64,000 nt of DNA from Patiriisocius sp047730165. Its GTDB lineage: Bacteria > Bacteroidota > Bacteroidia > Flavobacteriales > Flavobacteriaceae. Under the pieces are notes generated by a model, which saw only the letters and a program-made list of their open reading frames with translations, was not told the DNA's origin and searched no databases. Below, piece after piece: positions 60,925-64,000 of the stretch; position 1 is the first letter of the stretch; every line of letters begins with the position of its first letter. The translations under genes were made by a program, and so were the position numbers. The stretch spans positions 1,984,001 through 2,048,000 of the forward strand of contig NZ_CP159834.1 in assembly GCF_047730165.1 (NCBI RefSeq). Direction: 5' to 3'.

Positions 60925-63414
60925 TTATTCTATGGATAAAAGGTTCGCAAATAATCTATAGGCCCCTGGAACACCGGCGGGTAATTCTCTAAAAAAGCTG
61001 AGTCCAGTGTAAATATAATGCCCTTTTCCGAAGGAAGCAACTAACAAAGATCCCTCTGTTTGAGGATAATCTTTATCGTGCATTCCTAGAATAGGGGTGA
61101 AGGCATCGTCCCATTCATTGGGAAAGTAGAGTCCGCGCTCTTGCACCCATCCTTTAAAATCTTCTTGCGAAATCTTGTTAGGAGTATTCAAAACGGAATG
61201 TTTCGGAGCAAGAAAATCTACTTGCGAAAACTCATCTGTCACACGATCCCTAGAAAGCTTCAGCGAGAACGGAGCAATGTCTTGCGTCTTCATTCTATGC
61301 GACGTGTTATATTGTAACAACAGCGTCCCACCTTGCTCGACATATTTGTTGAGTTCATCTTGCTTAAAAGCAAGTTCTTCCACCGTATTATAAGCTCTAA
61401 TTCCCATCACCACCGCATCATATTTTTTAAGGTTTACTACTGAAATATCTGTGGGTTCGATTGTAGTGACGGTATACCCTATTTGGCGAAGGCTTTCAGG
61501 AATAGCATCTCCGGCACCGTTTATATAGCCTATTAGCTCTCCTTTTTTCTTGATGTTTAATCGAGCCACTTTTGCTTTTGATGGAAGCAAGACACTTTGA
61601 TATGGAATATGATCATAATCTATGGTCACCAACTCTTTGGTGTAAAAACGATCTCCCACAACGGCCAAGGGTTCTAAATACCCTTCACTCTGGTTCTCTG
61701 GGGGTGTTACCATAAAGACAACCGTTTGTTCTTCGCCTTTTCTTGTAAGCATAAAAGACTGCTGTGCTGGGCTTACCATCCATCCTTCTGGTTTTCCTAG
61801 TTGTACAAAACCATTTATAGAATCCCTTCCTGCTCTTACTTTTACAGCGATTTGTCTCGCATCGCTAGACGCAAAAATTAAGACCTTGTCTGCAATGCTT
61901 GTGCTTACTTCTGGTACAAGCTCTAAGGGCTGATATACCTCACCATCTACTGGGTCATTATACTTATAAATTACATTTCGAGTAATAGGAAGCGTCATTC
62001 TTCTGTATTGAAGATTGAAAACTACTTGCTCCTGTACCGGTGTTTCTGGCAAACCAATAAGCTCTTCTTTCACCTTATACATACCAAGGCTTCCTTCTTC
62101 TTGCAACCAGTATGGCGCTGAAGTAGCGGTCGCTTTACTCACCATTTCGGATGGATAATTAAATTTTTTATTTTGTGTAAGCGGTTCATTCATTACCAAA
62201 ATAACGCTACCGTCGTTTGCTCGAATGCTCTGTAGATTAAAAGGCACACTACCTCGATTTACAGCTTCAAAAGTAACATTATATCTTCCTTTTGTATTGA
62301 TTGATTGCGTGTCTGCCACTGCCTCTATATACAAGCCGCTGCAGTCTATAATAAGTTGTTCTATTTGACTCAACTTAATGGCACGCCAGTGTGTGTCTTC
62401 GAGGTTGGATATCAACTGGTACGCCTGCATTAATGATCCAACCATAGTTGATGGATTCTTAAAATCAAAGTTTTGTTCAAGTTGGGTCAAGATGGCGCCA
62501 ATAGCTTTGCCACCTACTAATCGAGACCAAGTAGTATTGATACCGCTAAATGGATTTGTTTTTTCCTGCGGAAATACTCCTTTTAAAAACTCTAGGTATT
62601 CTGTTTCATTCCCTCGTGATCCAGTACTTCCAAAACCTTGCGATTTGTGCATGCTTCTACTTAAGGAGGCTATTTCTCCATTACTGAGTCCTAAAGCAGG
62701 GTAGTAGTTTCCAGTTTCTACTTCTATTAAATTTGTTTTATCTGCTTTTTCAAAATTCTCTCGGCTGCCATAAAACCACCAAGAGGTATTCATAAACAAG
62801 CGTGTAGGCTGCCAAGCGCCAAAGGTAGCAGCTGAAGTAGGGAACTTTGCAGCATTTCCGACGAGATCAAAAGCATCAAAGCCCAACATCGCAGAAGAGG
62901 TATGATGTCCATGGGTTTGTCCTGGTGTTCTGTGGTCAAAACGATTGATAATAATGTCTGGCTTAAACTGGCGGATCGCTCGCACCACATCGCTTAATAC
63001 TTCATCTTTCTCCCAAATTGCTAAAGTTTCATCTGGATGTTTAGAATACCCAAAGTCGTTCGCACGCGTGAATAGCTGGCTTCCGCCATCAGTGCGGCGG
63101 GCTGCTAATAATTCTTGGGTGCGAATCACTCCTAAAAGCTCTCTAATTTCTGGCCCTACAAGATTTTGGCCTCCATCGCCACGCGTTAATGATAGGTAGG
63201 CTGTGCGTGCGTGAATATCATTTGCTAAATAAGAAATAAGTCGCGTGTTCTCATCATCTGGATGCGCGGCAATATAGAGCGCAGAACCAATAAAATTGAG
63301 ATTCTGTAGTTCGTGGTATATTTCTGAAGCAGTAGGTTTCTGAGGTTGCTGTGCTACTAGGGAAGTGGCGCTCACTAAAAGGATTAGGAGGCCTGCCGAA
63401 ATTTTTTGAATCAT
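60925..63414 (-). CDS. Secreted PIG-L/LmbE family deacetylase, multidomain
   Basis: 829 residues with a signal peptide (MIQKISAGLLILLVSATSLVAQ). The N-terminal PIG-L domain (about 35-260) has the zinc motif AAHPDDEN (AHPDDE), SLTRGDGGQNLVG and the second His motif TPGQTHGHHTSSA. A middle beta-rich part (about 380-600) and a C-terminal ThuA/GATase-like domain (about 610-829: YDAVVMGIRAYNTVEELAF, GGTLLLQYNT) follow. Such proteins deacetylate N-acetylglucosamine-type sugars outside the cytoplasm; substrate unknown. First gene of the operon with the small membrane protein and the symporter. Confidence 0.88.
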   Translation of the reverse strand: MIQKISAGLLILLVSATSLVAQQPQKPTASEIYHELQNLNFIGSALYIAAHPDDENTRLISYLANDIHARTAYLSLTRGDGGQNLVGPEIRELLGVIRTQELLAARRTDGGSQLFTRANDFGYSKHPDETLAIWEKDEVLSDVVRAIRQFKPDIIINRFDHRTPGQTHGHHTSSAMLGFDAFDLVGNAAKFPTSAATFGAWQPTRLFMNTSWWFYGSRENFEKADKTNLIEVETGNYYPALGLSNGEIASLSRSMHKSQGFGSTGSRGNETEYLEFLKGVFPQEKTNPFSGINTTWSRLVGGKAIGAILTQLEQNFDFKNPSTMVGSLMQAYQLISNLEDTHWRAIKLSQIEQLIIDCSGLYIEAVADTQSINTKGRYNVTFEAVNRGSVPFNLQSIRANDGSVILVMNEPLTQNKKFNYPSEMVSKATATSAPYWLQEEGSLGMYKVKEELIGLPETPVQEQVVFNLQYRRMTLPITRNVIYKYNDPVDGEVYQPLELVPEVSTSIADKVLIFASSDARQIAVKVRAGRDSINGFVQLGKPEGWMVSPAQQSFMLTRKGEEQTVVFMVTPPENQSEGYLEPLAVVGDRFYTKELVTIDYDHIPYQSVLLPSKAKVARLNIKKKGELIGYINGAGDAIPESLRQIGYTVTTIEPTDISVVNLKKYDAVVMGIRAYNTVEELAFKQDELNKYVEQGGTLLLQYNTSHRMKTQDIAPFSLKLSRDRVTDEFSQVDFLAPKHSVLNTPNKISQEDFKGWVQERGLYFPNEWDDAFTPILGMHDKDYPQTEGSLLVASFGKGHYIYTGLSFFRELPAGVPGAYRLFANLLSIE

Positions 63415-63437
63415 TTTTGTAATTTAGCTAAACAACC

Positions 63438-63445
63438 CAAAGATA
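63438..63445 (-). promoter_or_regulatory. Possible PIG-L operon promoter -7 element
   Basis: TATCTTTG on the minus strand, an exact TAnnTTTG match 23 nt ahead of the ATG. No TTTG at the expected upstream distance. Confidence 0.45.
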
Positions 63446-63468
63446 CCAAAAACAACATGTAAAAAAGC

Positions 63469-64000
63469 TTAATCTAAAGATTGTTCTTTTACATTTTTAT
63501 CATCGGCAAGATCCTCTATTTTCTCTCCGTGATTAATAAGAATATCTACCAGGTCAATTTCTTCAGGCTTTAAAACACTCACTCCTTTTTGTAACATTAA
63601 ACTGTTAGGATTGGTAACCATTTCGCCCAAGGTTGTTCTGATGGTTACTTGGAAGGTTTTGATGTCTTCTATGGTGCCTTGATAGTCGTACTCTTTGTCA
63701 AGAATCTTTATATAGTCTCCTATTTTATGCGGAAATATAAGGAATATAATAATCCCATTAGTAATGTTACTAAGGATAGCCCATTGTGCGAAAAAACCAA
63801 TCCCAATCACCGCAAAGACAGATAATAAGACTGAACTAAAATCTGTAAATTGAACTCCTCAGATTAAAAAGAGTCCTAAATTATCAGAAAAATAGTCGAA
63901 AAATTAATGTGTTTTAGAATAAGACCTATACGACGTTCTAGGTGCTCAATTTTTCTAGCAAAACGTTTGGTTAAATGTATGAGTAATGACCGAAGGAGGA
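63469..64000 (-). pseudogene. MscS-type mechanosensitive channel, broken and cut by the window edge
   Basis: The C-terminal 113 codons (63469-63810) are open: AVIGIGFFAQWAILSNITNG (the pore helix region), then the MscS beta domain (VTIRTTLGEMVTNPNSLMLQ) and an acidic tail. Upstream the frame continues as GLFLI-stop-GVQFTDFSS with TGA at 63859-63861 where family members have Trp. Further up, the reading moves into another frame (RSLLIHLTKRFARKIEHLER, RRIGLILKHINF); one lost T in the run near 63878-63880 would restore it. The 5' end lies outside. Either a decayed gene or two base errors. Confidence 0.7.

Noticed and set aside
9964..64000. TGA read as tryptophan (alternative code)
   Set aside because: The same pseudogenes also carry TAA and TAG stops and frameshifts, and some TGA codons (codon 2 at 23206, receptor plug at 42315) fall where Trp is not expected. 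Decay or error explains all of them.

Overview
The window looks like a chromosome segment of a marine Flavobacteriaceae-type bacterium (Bacteroidota). Dokdonia-like genera would fit, but I cannot name a species. The reasons are: AT-rich DNA; two or three secreted proteins ending in type IX secretion (Por) sorting domains; families typical of the phylum (DUF3822, DUF5916, DUF6146, DUF6787, TIGR02757, 7TM-HD phosphohydrolase); a DnaX without the usual zinc finger; and repeated Bacteroidetes-type promoters of the form TTTG-N19/20-TAnnTTTG. Most of the window is ordinary core genome with both strands used about equally.

Layout. 1-2.7 kb: polyphosphate kinase (cut by the left edge), exopolyphosphatase, and a convergent fatty acid hydroxylase. 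2.8-5.3 kb: dnaX, split by a -1 shift at an A10 run, then miaE. 5.4-5.9 kb: RNase P RNA. 6-8.4 kb: rsmD/DUF3822 operon. 8.5-11.9 kb: RecD-like helicase, a DUF4126 pseudogene, kdsB and an acyltransferase. 11.9-19.9 kb: yebC, pterin dehydratase, an RmlD-like reductase, glutaminase, gcvT, the NAD(P)H-hydrate repair enzyme and a TlpA lipoprotein. 20-22.4 kb: hutH and a T9SS cargo protein. 22.4-23.2 kb: two decayed genes side by side. 23.2-34.1 kb: clpC, gyrA, a TPR protein, an NlpC/P60 peptidase, thiolase and 7TM-HD. 34.1-34.8 kb: a Ser-Pro-Pro-Arg tRNA operon followed by a degenerate copy of a tRNA 3' end. 35-42.2 kb: a GAF histidine kinase, TIGR02757, a LolD-like ATPase, DUF5916, msrA, folE. 42.2-43.2 kb: a wrecked TonB-receptor locus. 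43.2-54.9 kb: small conserved proteins, a T9SS protease, serA, serC, a LuxC-like reductase with a divergent ferredoxin, a T9SS endonuclease I, an RsmB-like methyltransferase and a YCF48-type lipoprotein. 55-55.5 kb: two tandem putative small RNAs. 55.6-64 kb: a MacB-type permease, hisS, a GIY-YIG cassette beside tRNA-Met, a PIG-L/small-protein/SSS-symporter operon, and a broken MscS gene cut by the right edge.

Strongest candidates for something undescribed. First, two adjacent, similarly sized, similarly promoted intergenic RNAs (about 55.17-55.26 and 55.40-55.49 kb) whose terminator hairpin loops are perfectly complementary over 9 nt. Second, a small GIY-YIG nuclease gene bracketed by 54-bp perfect direct repeats that contain the 3' end and terminator of the adjacent tRNA-Met gene. 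A degenerate tRNA 3'-end-plus-terminator copy behind tRNA-Arg looks like a scar of the same process. Third, a dnaX in which the in-frame product is the short gamma form and tau needs a -1 shift on A10.

The window also holds six genes broken by stops, frameshifts or deletion: DUF4126, a TraR/DksA-like protein, a membrane protein, a TonB receptor, the receptor's small neighbour, and MscS. Either several lineage-specific losses occurred or the sequence carries errors; re-sequencing would separate these.
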